NCBI GenBank assembly: GCA_015767395.1
Contig: JADWMI010000082.1
Coordinates: forward strand, 3,316 to 9,274
Source: Bacteroidota bacterium
GTDB taxonomy: Bacteria; Bacteroidota; Bacteroidia; Flavobacteriales; Flavobacteriaceae
Direction of reading: 5' to 3'
DNA: 5,959 nucleotides
Shown: positions 1-5,959 of the stretch, piece by piece
Position numbering within the stretch: position 1 is the stretch's first letter
How the letters are laid out: every line of letters starts with the position of its first letter
Position numbers and translations under genes: made by a program
Notes under the pieces: generated by a model
What the model saw: only the letters and a program-made list of their open reading frames with translations
The model's database searches: none
What the model was told of the DNA's origin: nothing

Positions 1-2
1 AT

Positions 3-662
3 TTGGTGACCGTGGAAGAATTTAGGGCGTTTGTTTTAAAAACAGGTTTTAAAACCGATGCAGATAAATTTGAGGATTCAGGAGTGTTTTCATTTGATAA
101 AAATGCTTGGGATCTTTTAAAAGGTGCCAATTGGGAATTTCCTTTAGGACCTGATAAACCCAAAGCGATTGATAATCATCCTGTTACTCATGTAAGTTGG
201 AACGACGCTAAGGCTTATTCAAGCTGGATTGGAAAACGCCTTCCTACTGAATTTGAGTGGGAATATGCTGCTAAAAACGGGAAGAATAGTGCCAATAAAT
301 ATGCTTGGGGTAATACATTGGTTGTGAATAATAAATATATGGCAAATGTTTGGCAAGGAGCAAATACAAGTACTTCAGAAGCTTTAGATGGTTATTTATT
401 GACTTCACCAGTAGGTGTTTTTGGAGAAACCGAATCAGGATTAACTGATATGGGTGGAAATGTTTGGCAATGGTGTGAAAACAATCATATGCCTTATCCT
501 CAAAAGGGGAATATGCCATCTAACAATCAAAATATTAAAAGCACACGTGGAGGTTCGTTTATGTTTGACCAAGCATTGGAAAATAGTTATACAACAACAT
601 TTAGAGGTCAGAACTCTGTTGAAACTTCATTGTTTAACACTGGATTTAGATGTGCTAAATAA
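3..662 (+). CDS. FGE/SUMF1-domain protein, C-terminal part (N-terminus outside window), lacking catalytic cysteines
   Basis: The fold is that of formylglycine-generating enzymes, which oxidise a sulfatase cysteine to formylglycine. Family landmarks appear in order: VTVEEFRAFV near residues 2-11, HPVTHVSWNDAKAYSSW at about 59-75, RLPTEFEWEYAAK near 79-91, DMGGNVWQW at about 149-157, RGGSF at 182-186 and the terminal GFRC (214-217). The reading frame is open at the left edge. The TTG at base 3 is probably an internal Leu codon, because the usual leading strand (GxFxMGS region) is absent, so I treat the gene as 5'-truncated by the window. The two FGE active-site cysteines (human Cys336 and Cys341) align by spacing with Phe188 and Glu193; the only cysteines present are 158 and 217. 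Sulfatase activation is therefore unlikely, and a non-catalytic or divergent role, as in other cysteine-less FGE-fold proteins, is inferred. GldJ and GldK also carry this fold, but nothing here identifies the protein as either. No sulfatase gene lies nearby. It is convergent with lptB. Confidence 0.85.
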   Translation: MVTVEEFRAFVLKTGFKTDADKFEDSGVFSFDKNAWDLLKGANWEFPLGPDKPKAIDNHPVTHVSWNDAKAYSSWIGKRLPTEFEWEYAAKNGKNSANKYAWGNTLVVNNKYMANVWQGANTSTSEALDGYLLTSPVGVFGETESGLTDMGGNVWQWCENNHMPYPQKGNMPSNNQNIKSTRGGSFMFDQALENSYTTTFRGQNSVETSLFNTGFRCAK

Positions 663-665
663 CAA

Positions 666-682
666 AGGACAGCATCTGTTTT
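666..682 (+). terminator. weak hairpin after the FGE-like gene, possible terminator
   Basis: Four bases after the stop codon, AGGACAG (666-672) can pair with CTGTTTT (676-682) around a CAT loop. This gives 7 bp including two G-U pairs. The T-run is part of the stem and no long T-tract follows immediately, so the call is tentative. It sits in the convergent gap where both the plus-strand gene and lptB must end transcription. Confidence 0.2.
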
Positions 683-736
683 AGCAAGTTTATTTAATGA
701 AATGGAGAAAATTAAAGTTTTTTTTGCTAGAAAAAA

Positions 737-1471
737 TTAGAATTTTCGCGTTTTTAATTGAAAATCTTTTCCTAAATATACACGTCTAACAGTTTCATCT
801 TCAGCCAGTTCTTGAGGTGTTCCTTCTTTTAAAATACCACCTTCGAACATTAAGTAAGTTTTATCAGTAATTGCCAATGTTTCTTGAACATTATGATCGG
901 TAATTAAAATACCAATATTGCGATCTTTTAAATGGGCAACAATATTTTGAATGTCTTCAACCGCAATTGGATCAACACCTGCAAAAGGCTCATCCAATAA
1001 AATGAATTTTGGGTCAGAGGCCAAAGCACGCGCTATTTCAGTTCTTCTACGTTCACCACCAGAAAGTAAATCTCCTCTGTTTTTTCTAACATGGCCCAAA
1101 CTAAATTCTTCAATTAACGATTCTAATTTTTTCTTTTGTTCCATTTTAGAATGGTCAGTAAATTGTAAAACAGACATTATATTGTCTTCAACGGATAATT
1201 TTCTGAAAACTGAAGCTTCTTGCGCCAAGTAACCAACACCTTCAATGGCTCTTTTATACATTGGGAAATTTGTAATAGGTCGGTCATCTAAGTATATTTG
1301 ACCTTCGTTTGGACTTACCATTCCAACAATCATATAAAATGAAGTCGTTTTTCCAGCCCCATTTGGACCTAATAACCCAACAATTTGGCCTTGTTCAACT
1401 TCCAATGAAATGCCCTTAACCACATATCTGCTTCCGTATTTCTTTTTGATGTTTTCAGCTCTTAATATCAT
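737..1471 (-). CDS. lptB: LPS export ABC transporter ATP-binding protein LptB
   Basis: Cytoplasmic ATPase of the LptB2FGC complex, which extracts LPS from the inner membrane and drives it through the Lpt bridge to the outer membrane. The 244 residues match the family length of about 240. ABC motifs are all present: Walker [10 protein letters not shown] (35-43), Q-loop Gln84 in YLAQEAS, signature LSGGE (136-140), Walker B FILLDE (156-161) with catalytic Glu161, D-loop AGVDP (164-168) and switch His193 in TDHN. Runs such as [31 protein letters not shown] and the near-terminal [11 protein letters not shown] are specific to LptB rather than to generic ABC ATPases. It is the last visible gene of the minus-strand operon, 54 nt after the CMD gene; that gap shows no convincing terminator, so co-transcription is inferred. 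The membrane partners LptF/LptG and the bridge proteins are not in the window. The ATG start is supported by the family-typical N-terminus ([13 protein letters not shown]). Confidence 0.96.
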   Translation of the reverse strand: MILRAENIKKKYGSRYVVKGISLEVEQGQIVGLLGPNGAGKTTSFYMIVGMVSPNEGQIYLDDRPITNFPMYKRAIEGVGYLAQEASVFRKLSVEDNIMSVLQFTDHSKMEQKKKLESLIEEFSLGHVRKNRGDLLSGGERRRTEIARALASDPKFILLDEPFAGVDPIAVEDIQNIVAHLKDRNIGILITDHNVQETLAITDKTYLMFEGGILKEGTPQELAEDETVRRVYLGKDFQLKTRKF

Positions 1472-1525
1472 TGTTGAATTGTTGTTTAACGGTTTATTCG
1501 TTGAATTCTTAATTATTGGTAAAGG

Positions 1526-1876
1526 TTAATTACTTGTTTGTTCTAATTCTTCCCAAAAGTCATAGGCTCTTCGTAAATGAGGGATTACAATAGTACCGCC
1601 AACCAGCGTTGCAATAGACATTGTTTCCATCATTTCATCTTTGGTAACACCTTGCTTAAAACAAGTTTCTAAATGGTATTTAATACAGTCATCGCATCGT
1701 AAAACAGCTGATGAGACCAAGCCTAATAATTCTTTGGTTTTAATATCTAAATGGCCTGCTTTAAAGGTATTTGTATCTAAGTTAAAAATGCGCTTTATAG
1801 TTTTATGATCTTCACCTAAAATTTTATCGTTCATTTTTTGACGATAAGTATTAAATTCTTCAACTTGATTAGGCAT
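1526..1876 (-). CDS. AhpD-like / carboxymuconolactone decarboxylase family protein
   Basis: A 116-residue single-domain alkylhydroperoxidase D-like (CMD family) protein, probably cytosolic: it has no signal peptide or membrane segment. The conserved centre reads CDDCIKYH, giving Cys61, Cys64 and His68, with Glu49 twelve residues before Cys61. This matches the spacing of the M. tuberculosis AhpD set Glu118, Cys130, Cys133, His137. The AhpD His132 position is Asp63 here. A thiol-disulfide or peroxide-reducing activity is therefore plausible, but the substrate is unknown and true AhpD is longer, so the name ahpD is not given. The start codon lies inside the end of tatC, with an 8-nt overlap (ATGCCTAA shared) and an AAAGGA-like sequence just upstream in the tatC coding region, which suggests translational coupling. 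Later initiation at Met15 is possible but less likely. The family is certain; the role is not. Confidence 0.9.
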   Translation of the reverse strand: MPNQVEEFNTYRQKMNDKILGEDHKTIKRIFNLDTNTFKAGHLDIKTKELLGLVSSAVLRCDDCIKYHLETCFKQGVTKDEMMETMSIATLVGGTIVIPHLRRAYDFWEELEQTSN

Positions 1877-2687
1877 TTTCCTTTTCTTTTTTAAGTTCGT
1901 TTTTTACTACTATTTTAGAAATAGTAATACTAACTTCATATAGCAGCATAATTGGAATTCCAACAATGACTTGACTAATAATATCGGGTGGCGTAATTAT
2001 CGCTGCCAAAATTAATACAACTACTAATGCATGTTTTCTATATTTTTTCAAAAAATCTGGAGTAACTAACCCCATTTTTGTTAAGAAATACATAACAATA
2101 GGAAGTTCAAAAATTAATCCTGAAGCTAAAGAAGATGATCTAACCAATGAGATATAGGACCCAATAGTGATATTTCTTTCAACCATATCATTAACTGAAT
2201 AATTACCTAAAAAATTTACAGATAATGGCGTCACAATATAATAACCAAAAAGAACTCCAACAAAAAATAAAAATGAAGATATAATAATGAACAAAAAGGC
2301 TCCTTTTCGTTCTTTTTCATACAATCCAGGACTAATGAATTTCCAAAATTCCCAAACTATAAATGGAAAAGCAACGATAAAACCAACTGTTAAAGAAGTC
2401 CAAATATGAACACTAAACTGCTCTGCCATTGCCAAACTTTGGAATGTAAATGGAATGTCTTCAATACATAATCCATCTGCTCCGAATATTTTTGAAACTT
2501 TACAAAAAAAGCGATAAGTAATGAAATCAGCATCTTTAGGTGCAAAAAGAACGGTTCCAAAAACAAAATCCTTCATGATAAACGCAACGATAGAAAATAA
2601 AAAAACAACACCAGTTGAGCGTACCAAGTGCCATCTTAAAACTTCAACATGGTCTAAAAACGACATTTCTTTTTCTTTTTCAGCCAT
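1869..2687 (-). CDS. tatC: Sec-independent (twin-arginine) protein translocase subunit TatC
   Basis: Multi-spanning inner-membrane subunit that recognises twin-arginine signal peptides and, with TatA-type proteins, exports folded proteins. The 272 residues show about six hydrophobic segments: roughly 22-45, 95-118, 130-153, 180-204, 218-234 and 236-258. Family landmarks are the N-terminal cytoplasmic FLDHVEVLRWHL, Pro50 (E. coli Pro48), the first cytoplasmic loop SPGLYEKER with Glu126 (E. coli Glu103), Glu194 in LIFELPI (E. coli Glu170) and TPPDIISQ with Asp235 (E. coli Asp211). In the usual HxxELR motif the Glu before Leu-Arg is Val16 here, with Glu15 one place earlier. The first periplasmic loop is long and contains Cys62 and Cys74. 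The C-terminal tail is short and charged. The ATG is 1 nt from the kdsD stop, and the gene's end overlaps the CMD start, so it is embedded in the operon. No tatA or tatB is adjacent. Confidence 0.96.
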   Translation of the reverse strand: MAEKEKEMSFLDHVEVLRWHLVRSTGVVFLFSIVAFIMKDFVFGTVLFAPKDADFITYRFFCKVSKIFGADGLCIEDIPFTFQSLAMAEQFSVHIWTSLTVGFIVAFPFIVWEFWKFISPGLYEKERKGAFLFIIISSFLFFVGVLFGYYIVTPLSVNFLGNYSVNDMVERNITIGSYISLVRSSSLASGLIFELPIVMYFLTKMGLVTPDFLKKYRKHALVVVLILAAIITPPDIISQVIVGIPIMLLYEVSITISKIVVKNELKKEKENA

Positions 2688-2688
2688 C

Positions 2689-3654
2689 TTAAAAAAGTCC
2701 TTCTTTTAATAAATCATGCAAATGAACAACACCAACATAGGTACCATTATCTTCAACTAAAATTTGAGTTATATTATTGTTTTCCATAGTTTCCAAAGCC
2801 TTAATAGCCATTTCGTCTGCTTGTATTGTTTTTGGGTTTTTACTCATTATATCAACTGCTGTGAGGTTGCTAATATCGGAATTATCTTTGAGCATACGTC
2901 GTAAATCACCGTCTGTTATTATTCCAACAACCTTATTGTTTTCCAATACAGCAGAAGTTCCCAAACGCTTTTTTGAAATTTCAATAATAACATCTTTAAT
3001 TGGTGTACTTGTTATAACCTGAGGTATTTCGTTCTTACTAACTAAATCATGTACACGTAAATATAATTTTTTACCCAAAGCACCCCCTGGATGGTATTTT
3101 GCAAAATCCTTACTTGAAAAATCATTCAATTCTAATAAGCAAACGGCCAAAGCATCACCAATTACTAATTGAGCTGTTGTACTTGTAGTAGGCGCTAAAT
3201 TATTAGGGCAAACTTCTTTTTCTACATAACAATTCAGTACAAAATCTGCATTGGTACCTAAAAAGGAATTTGTATTTCCTGTTAATGCAACAATTTTATT
3301 CCCGTAATTTTTAATAAATGGCACCAGCACTTTAATCTCTGGTGTGTTTCCACTTTTGGAAATACACATTACCACATCATTTTTTTGAATAATTCCTAAG
3401 TCACCATGAATGGCATCTGCCGCATGCATAAAAATTGAAGGCGTTCCAGTAGAATTTAAGGTCGCTACAATTTTATCGGCAATTTTAGCACTTTTACCAA
3501 TTCCTGTAACAATTAGTCTACCGTTAGAATTATGAATAAAATTTACAGCATCTTCGAAATCTTTTGTTAAAAAATTAACTAAATTCGCAATTGCGTTACT
3601 TTCCGCTATAATAGTTTGCTTAGCTGTTTCTATAATTGTATTTTTATTTTTCAA
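2689..3654 (-). CDS. kdsD: Arabinose-5-phosphate isomerase (KpsF/GutQ family, SIS plus two CBS domains)
   Basis: Interconverts ribulose-5-phosphate and arabinose-5-phosphate, the first step towards Kdo for the LPS core; cytosolic. The 321 residues contain a SIS isomerase domain (about 35-175) followed by two CBS domains (about 208-260 and 269-321). Motifs include GIGKSAKIA (51-59), HGDLG (83-87), SKSGNTPEI (99-107), CPNNLAPTTSTTAQLVIGDALA from 149, YHPGGALGKKL from 187 and ITDGDLRR (246-253). The E. coli KdsD catalytic residues Lys59, Glu111, Glu152 and His193 correspond to Lys54, Glu106, Glu147 and His188, so the enzyme should be active. The start codon is TTG: the upstream in-frame stop is at 3685-3687, no in-frame ATG lies between, and the next internal Met is residue 76, inside the SIS fold. 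The resulting N-terminal length fits the family. It is the first gene of the minus-strand operon and runs divergently from recQ. GutQ or KpsF paralogs share the fold, but linkage to lptB favours the housekeeping LPS role. Confidence 0.95.
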   Translation of the reverse strand: MKNKNTIIETAKQTIIAESNAIANLVNFLTKDFEDAVNFIHNSNGRLIVTGIGKSAKIADKIVATLNSTGTPSIFMHAADAIHGDLGIIQKNDVVMCISKSGNTPEIKVLVPFIKNYGNKIVALTGNTNSFLGTNADFVLNCYVEKEVCPNNLAPTTSTTAQLVIGDALAVCLLELNDFSSKDFAKYHPGGALGKKLYLRVHDLVSKNEIPQVITSTPIKDVIIEISKKRLGTSAVLENNKVVGIITDGDLRRMLKDNSDISNLTAVDIMSKNPKTIQADEMAIKALETMENNNITQILVEDNGTYVGVVHLHDLLKEGLF

Positions 3655-3701
3655 AAGTTTTATGAATTTTGAATTAAAAAAGTTTTATCTTTATTAGCAA
3701 A

Positions 3702-3709
3702 CAAAAATA
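3702..3709 (-). promoter_or_regulatory. Possible -7 element of the kdsD operon promoter
   Basis: Read on the minus strand, the bases are TATTTTTG, which fits the Bacteroidota -7 consensus TAnnTTTG. They lie 47 nt ahead of the kdsD TTG start, a sensible leader length. No matching TTG/TTTG -33 element is found at the usual 17-23 nt spacing; the nearest TTTG (3742-3745, minus) is 32 nt away. In such AT-rich DNA the match could be chance. Confidence 0.25.
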
Positions 3710-3710
3710 A

Positions 3711-3726
3711 ATCTAATTAATTAGAT
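3711..3726. repeat. Perfect 16-bp palindrome in the divergent promoter region
   Basis: ATCTAATTAATTAGAT is identical to its own reverse complement. Flanking bases extend the symmetry imperfectly: AACAAAAAT at 3700-3708 faces ATTTGTT at 3727-3733. It lies directly upstream of the proposed kdsD -7 element and about 110 nt before recQ. This would suit an operator for a dimeric regulator, but the low complexity makes chance possible. The symmetry is a fact; the function is inference. Confidence 0.45.
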
Positions 3727-3835
3727 ATTTGTTAATCTGATCAAAAAAATCAAAATCATAATAAAAAAATTGCTAGAAAATTTATTACCTATAAAGAATG
3801 ATTGTTAAAATACATGCATAATATTATATTGAAGA

Positions 3836-5959
3836 ATGAGTAGTAAAAAATTTGATGTACACGCAGCACTTAAAAAATATTTTGGTTTTACAAAATTTAA
3901 GGGCTTACAAGAAGTAGTTATAGAAAGTATAATGGATAATAATGATACGTTTGTTATTATGCCAACAGGTGGAGGGAAATCTTTGTGTTATCAATTGCCA
4001 GCATTAGTAAAAGAAGGTACTGCTATTGTAGTCTCTCCGTTAATTGCATTAATGAAAAATCAGGTAGATGCTATAAGGGGTATTTCTGATGAATATGGAA
4101 TTGCCCATGTATTGAACTCTTCTTTGAATAAAACGGAAGTCAGCCAAGTAAAAAGCGATATAGAAAGTGGTATTACAAAATTATTGTACGTAGCCCCTGA
4201 ATCTTTAATAAAAGAAGATTATGTTGAATTTTTACAAGCGCAAAAAATTTCATTTGTAGCCATAGATGAAGCACATTGTATTTCAGAATGGGGTCATGAT
4301 TTTAGACCGGAATACAGAAATTTAAGAACAATCATTCAGAAAATAGACAATGTTCCAATTATTGGGTTAACTGCAACAGCTACCGAAAAAGTTCAGGAAG
4401 ATATTTTGAAAACATTGGGTATGACTGAAGCTAAAACCTTTAAAGCATCGTTTAACAGGCCTAATTTGTTTTACGATGTACGTTCAAAAACGGCAAATAT
4501 TCATGGGGATATTATTAGGTTTATTCGTCAACATGCCAATAAATCAGGAATTATCTATTGTTTAAGTAGAAAAAAAGTAGAAGAAATTGCGCAATTACTT
4601 CAAGTAAATGGTGTAAAAGCAGTTCCATATCATGCCGGATTGGATGCTAAAAAAAGATCTAAACATCAAGATATGTTTTTGATGGAAGATATAGATGTGG
4701 TAGTGGCAACAATTGCATTTGGTATGGGGATAGACAAGCCTGATGTACGTTTTGTAATTCATCATGATATTCCAAAAAGTTTAGAAAGCTATTATCAAGA
4801 AACTGGTAGAGCAGGGCGAGATGGTGGAGAAGGGTATTGTTTGGCATACTATGCTTATAAAGATATAGAAAAACTTGAAAAGTTTTTGTCGGGAAAACCA
4901 ATTTCTGAGCAAGAAATTGGAAATGCCTTATTACAAGAAGTTGTAGGATATGCTGAAACATCAATGTCTCGACGGAAATATTTGTTACATTATTTTGGAG
5001 AAGAATTTGATGAAGTAAATGGTTTGGGAGCTGATATGGACGACAATGTTAGAAACCCTAAAGCGAAACATGAAGCAAAGTCAGAGTTAAAAAAACTATT
5101 AGAAGTCGTTAGGGATACGAATGAAAAATATAAATCCAAGGAATTGGTAAATACCATTATTGGTAAAATGAATGCTTTGCTTAAATCTCATAAAACAGAT
5201 GAGCGGCCATTTTTTGGCTGTGGTAGCGAAAAAGATGGGAAGTATTGGATGGCAATGATTAGACAAGCTTTGGTTGCTGGCTTTATTAGAAAAGAAATTG
5301 AGCAATATGGTGTTGTAAAAATAACCGAAAAAGGAAAGGATTTTATTATAAAACCGACATCTTTTATGATGACAGAGGATCATTTATACGATGAATCTGA
5401 TGATCAAAGTGTTATTGTAAAATCAAAAGGGGCAGGGGTTGTTGCTGATGAAGTTTTAATTAAAATATTAAAGGATTTACAAAAATCTGTTGCTAAAAAG
5501 AATGGTGTTCCACCGTATGCAGTTTTTCAAGAAACTTCTTTAGATGATATGGCTTTAAAATATCCGATAACCATGGAAGAATTAAAAAACATCTATGGTG
5601 TTGGTGAAGGTAAAGCTGTGAAATTTGGGAAACCCTTTATTGAATTAATAAAAAAATATGTTGAAGAAAATGATATTGTTAGGCCGGATGATTTTGTTGT
5701 AAAAAGCACAGGTGTAAATTCGAGTTTGAAATTATACATTATTCAAAATACAGATAGGAAATTGCCGTTAGAAGATATTGCAAAAGCAAAAGGGTTGACT
5801 TTTAGTGAGCTAATAGAGGAGATGCAACGAATTGTTTATAGTGGCACAAAAATTAATATAGATTATTGTATCAATGATTTGTTAGATGAAGATCAACAAG
5901 AAGAGATATTTGACTATTTTATGGAGTCTAAAGGCGATAGAATTCAAGATGCTATGGAT
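3836..5959 (+). CDS. recQ: ATP-dependent DNA helicase RecQ (C-terminal end outside window)
   Basis: 3'-5' DNA helicase of recombination and replication-fork repair. The frame starts at ATG 3836 and stays open for 708 codons to the window edge. Helicase motifs are Walker A MPTGGGKS (42-49, Lys48), DEAH box 144-147, motif III GLTATAT (177-183), FGMGIDKPDV before motif VI, and QETGRAGRDG (321-330). The RQC region follows: SRRKYLLHYFGEE (378-390), then a winged-helix part to about 520. An HRDC domain spans about 538-613 (VGEGKA at 589-594). A C-terminal helix-turn-helix-like region starts near 624. The four zinc-ligand cysteines of E. coli-type RecQ are absent: the CRRL cysteine is Ser378, and the following CxxCxxC region (391-409) has no Cys, being Asp/Gly/Asn-rich. 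E. coli RecQ has 609 residues, so this is a longer form. The start fits because HAALKKYFGFTKFKGLQ is the usual RecQ beginning. It is divergent from kdsD; no functional link to that operon is implied. Confidence 0.96.
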   Translation, partial: MSSKKFDVHAALKKYFGFTKFKGLQEVVIESIMDNNDTFVIMPTGGGKSLCYQLPALVKEGTAIVVSPLIALMKNQVDAIRGISDEYGIAHVLNSSLNKTEVSQVKSDIESGITKLLYVAPESLIKEDYVEFLQAQKISFVAIDEAHCISEWGHDFRPEYRNLRTIIQKIDNVPIIGLTATATEKVQEDILKTLGMTEAKTFKASFNRPNLFYDVRSKTANIHGDIIRFIRQHANKSGIIYCLSRKKVEEIAQLLQVNGVKAVPYHAGLDAKKRSKHQDMFLMEDIDVVVATIAFGMGIDKPDVRFVIHHDIPKSLESYYQETGRAGRDGGEGYCLAYYAYKDIEKLEKFLSGKPISEQEIGNALLQEVVGYAETSMSRRKYLLHYFGEEFDEVNGLGADMDDNVRNPKAKHEAKSELKKLLEVVRDTNEKYKSKELVNTIIGKMNALLKSHKTDERPFFGCGSEKDGKYWMAMIRQALVAGFIRKEIEQYGVVKITEKGKDFIIKPTSFMMTEDHLYDESDDQSVIVKSKGAGVVADEVLIKILKDLQKSVAKKNGVPPYAVFQETSLDDMALKYPITMEELKNIYGVGEGKAVKFGKPFIELIKKYVEENDIVRPDDFVVKSTGVNSSLKLYIIQNTDRKLPLEDIAKAKGLTFSELIEEMQRIVYSGTKINIDYCINDLLDEDQQEEIFDYFMESKGDRIQDAMD

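Larger units (their letters stand above)
3655..3835. promoter_or_regulatory. Divergent intergenic region between kdsD and recQ
   Basis: This 181-nt, very AT-rich stretch separates two divergent genes and so should hold both promoters. It contains a perfect 16-bp palindrome and many A/T runs. On the recQ side, a TTG at 3770-3772 and TATAAA at 3790-3795 are possible promoter pieces, but neither matches the Bacteroidota -33/-7 consensus (TTTG and TAnnTTTG) well. The recQ start is preceded by GAAGA, a weak purine-rich leader rather than a strong Shine-Dalgarno. I see no riboswitch or tRNA. The only start-to-stop frame noted, 3721-3759 on the minus strand, is 12 codons and judged to be chance. Confidence 0.6.

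Noticed and set aside
271..519. 82-codon minus-strand frame opposite the FGE-like gene
   Set aside because: The plus-strand frame has clear family motifs throughout this stretch; the opposite frame resembles no known protein and is an antisense shadow.
724..734. 11-mer TTGCTAGAAAA, repeated exactly at 3770-3780, so that the two copies flank the minus-strand operon
   Set aside because: In about 6 kb of AT-rich DNA several exact 11-mer pairs are expected by chance, and no longer shared flanks or target-site pattern support a mobile or att-type repeat.
720..736. T6/A6 hairpin around GCTAG as a bidirectional terminator between the convergent genes
   Set aside because: The stem is A-T only and would be weak. 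It is possible as a T-rich end signal but not supportable as a feature.
951..1232. Plus-strand frame opposite lptB
   Set aside because: It lies antisense to the conserved Walker B and signature region of LptB and has no recognisable domain of its own.
1472..1525. Repeated GTTGAATT words in the gap between the CMD gene and lptB as a regulatory repeat
   Set aside because: Two 8-mers in AT-rich spacer DNA are too short to distinguish from chance, and no promoter consensus is evident.
3721..3759. 12-codon upstream reading frame ahead of kdsD on the minus strand
   Set aside because: It has no ribosome binding site, overlaps the palindrome and has hydrophobic low-complexity content; such frames are common by chance in AT-rich DNA.
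4659..5383. Two minus-strand frames (4659-4964 and 5099-5383) inside recQ
   Set aside because: RecQ is intact and motif-rich on the plus strand here, so these are antisense shadows.

Overview
The window looks like chromosomal DNA of a Bacteroidota bacterium, most likely a member of the Flavobacteriaceae. The reasons are strong AT-richness, A-rich rather than GGAGG-type ribosome binding sites, flavobacterial-looking versions of KdsD, TatC, LptB and RecQ, and a kdsD-tatC-CMD-lptB gene order with recQ transcribed away from it. The assignment rests on protein-level recognition, not on a database search.

Layout: (1) Bases 3-662 (+) are the C-terminal part of a formylglycine-generating-enzyme-like (SUMF1 fold) protein whose start lies outside the window; it lacks the two catalytic cysteines of true FGEs. 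(2) A short convergent gap (663-736) has only weak hairpins. (3) Bases 737-3654 on the minus strand hold four tightly packed co-directional genes, read in the order kdsD (arabinose-5-phosphate isomerase), tatC (twin-arginine translocase subunit), a small AhpD/carboxymuconolactone-decarboxylase-like gene, and lptB (ATPase of the LPS exporter). kdsD and tatC are 1 nt apart, tatC and the CMD gene overlap by 8 nt, and lptB follows after 54 nt. (4) A 181-nt AT-rich divergent intergenic region (3655-3835) carries a perfect 16-bp palindrome. (5) recQ (+) starts at 3836 and is still open at the window end after 708 codons.

Functionally, the minus-strand operon is largely an envelope-biogenesis unit: KdsD makes the precursor of Kdo, LptB powers delivery of finished LPS to the outer membrane, and TatC exports folded proteins. 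The CMD protein has an AhpD-type CxxCxxxH centre and no assigned role. RecQ is a DNA-repair helicase and shares only the intergenic region.

I do not see a new multi-gene system, mobile element, CRISPR array or RNA gene. The points worth a second look are at residue level: a RecQ without its zinc-binding cysteines, an FGE-like protein without catalytic cysteines, a TatC with a changed N-terminal signal-binding motif, a TTG start on kdsD, and the palindrome in the divergent promoter region.
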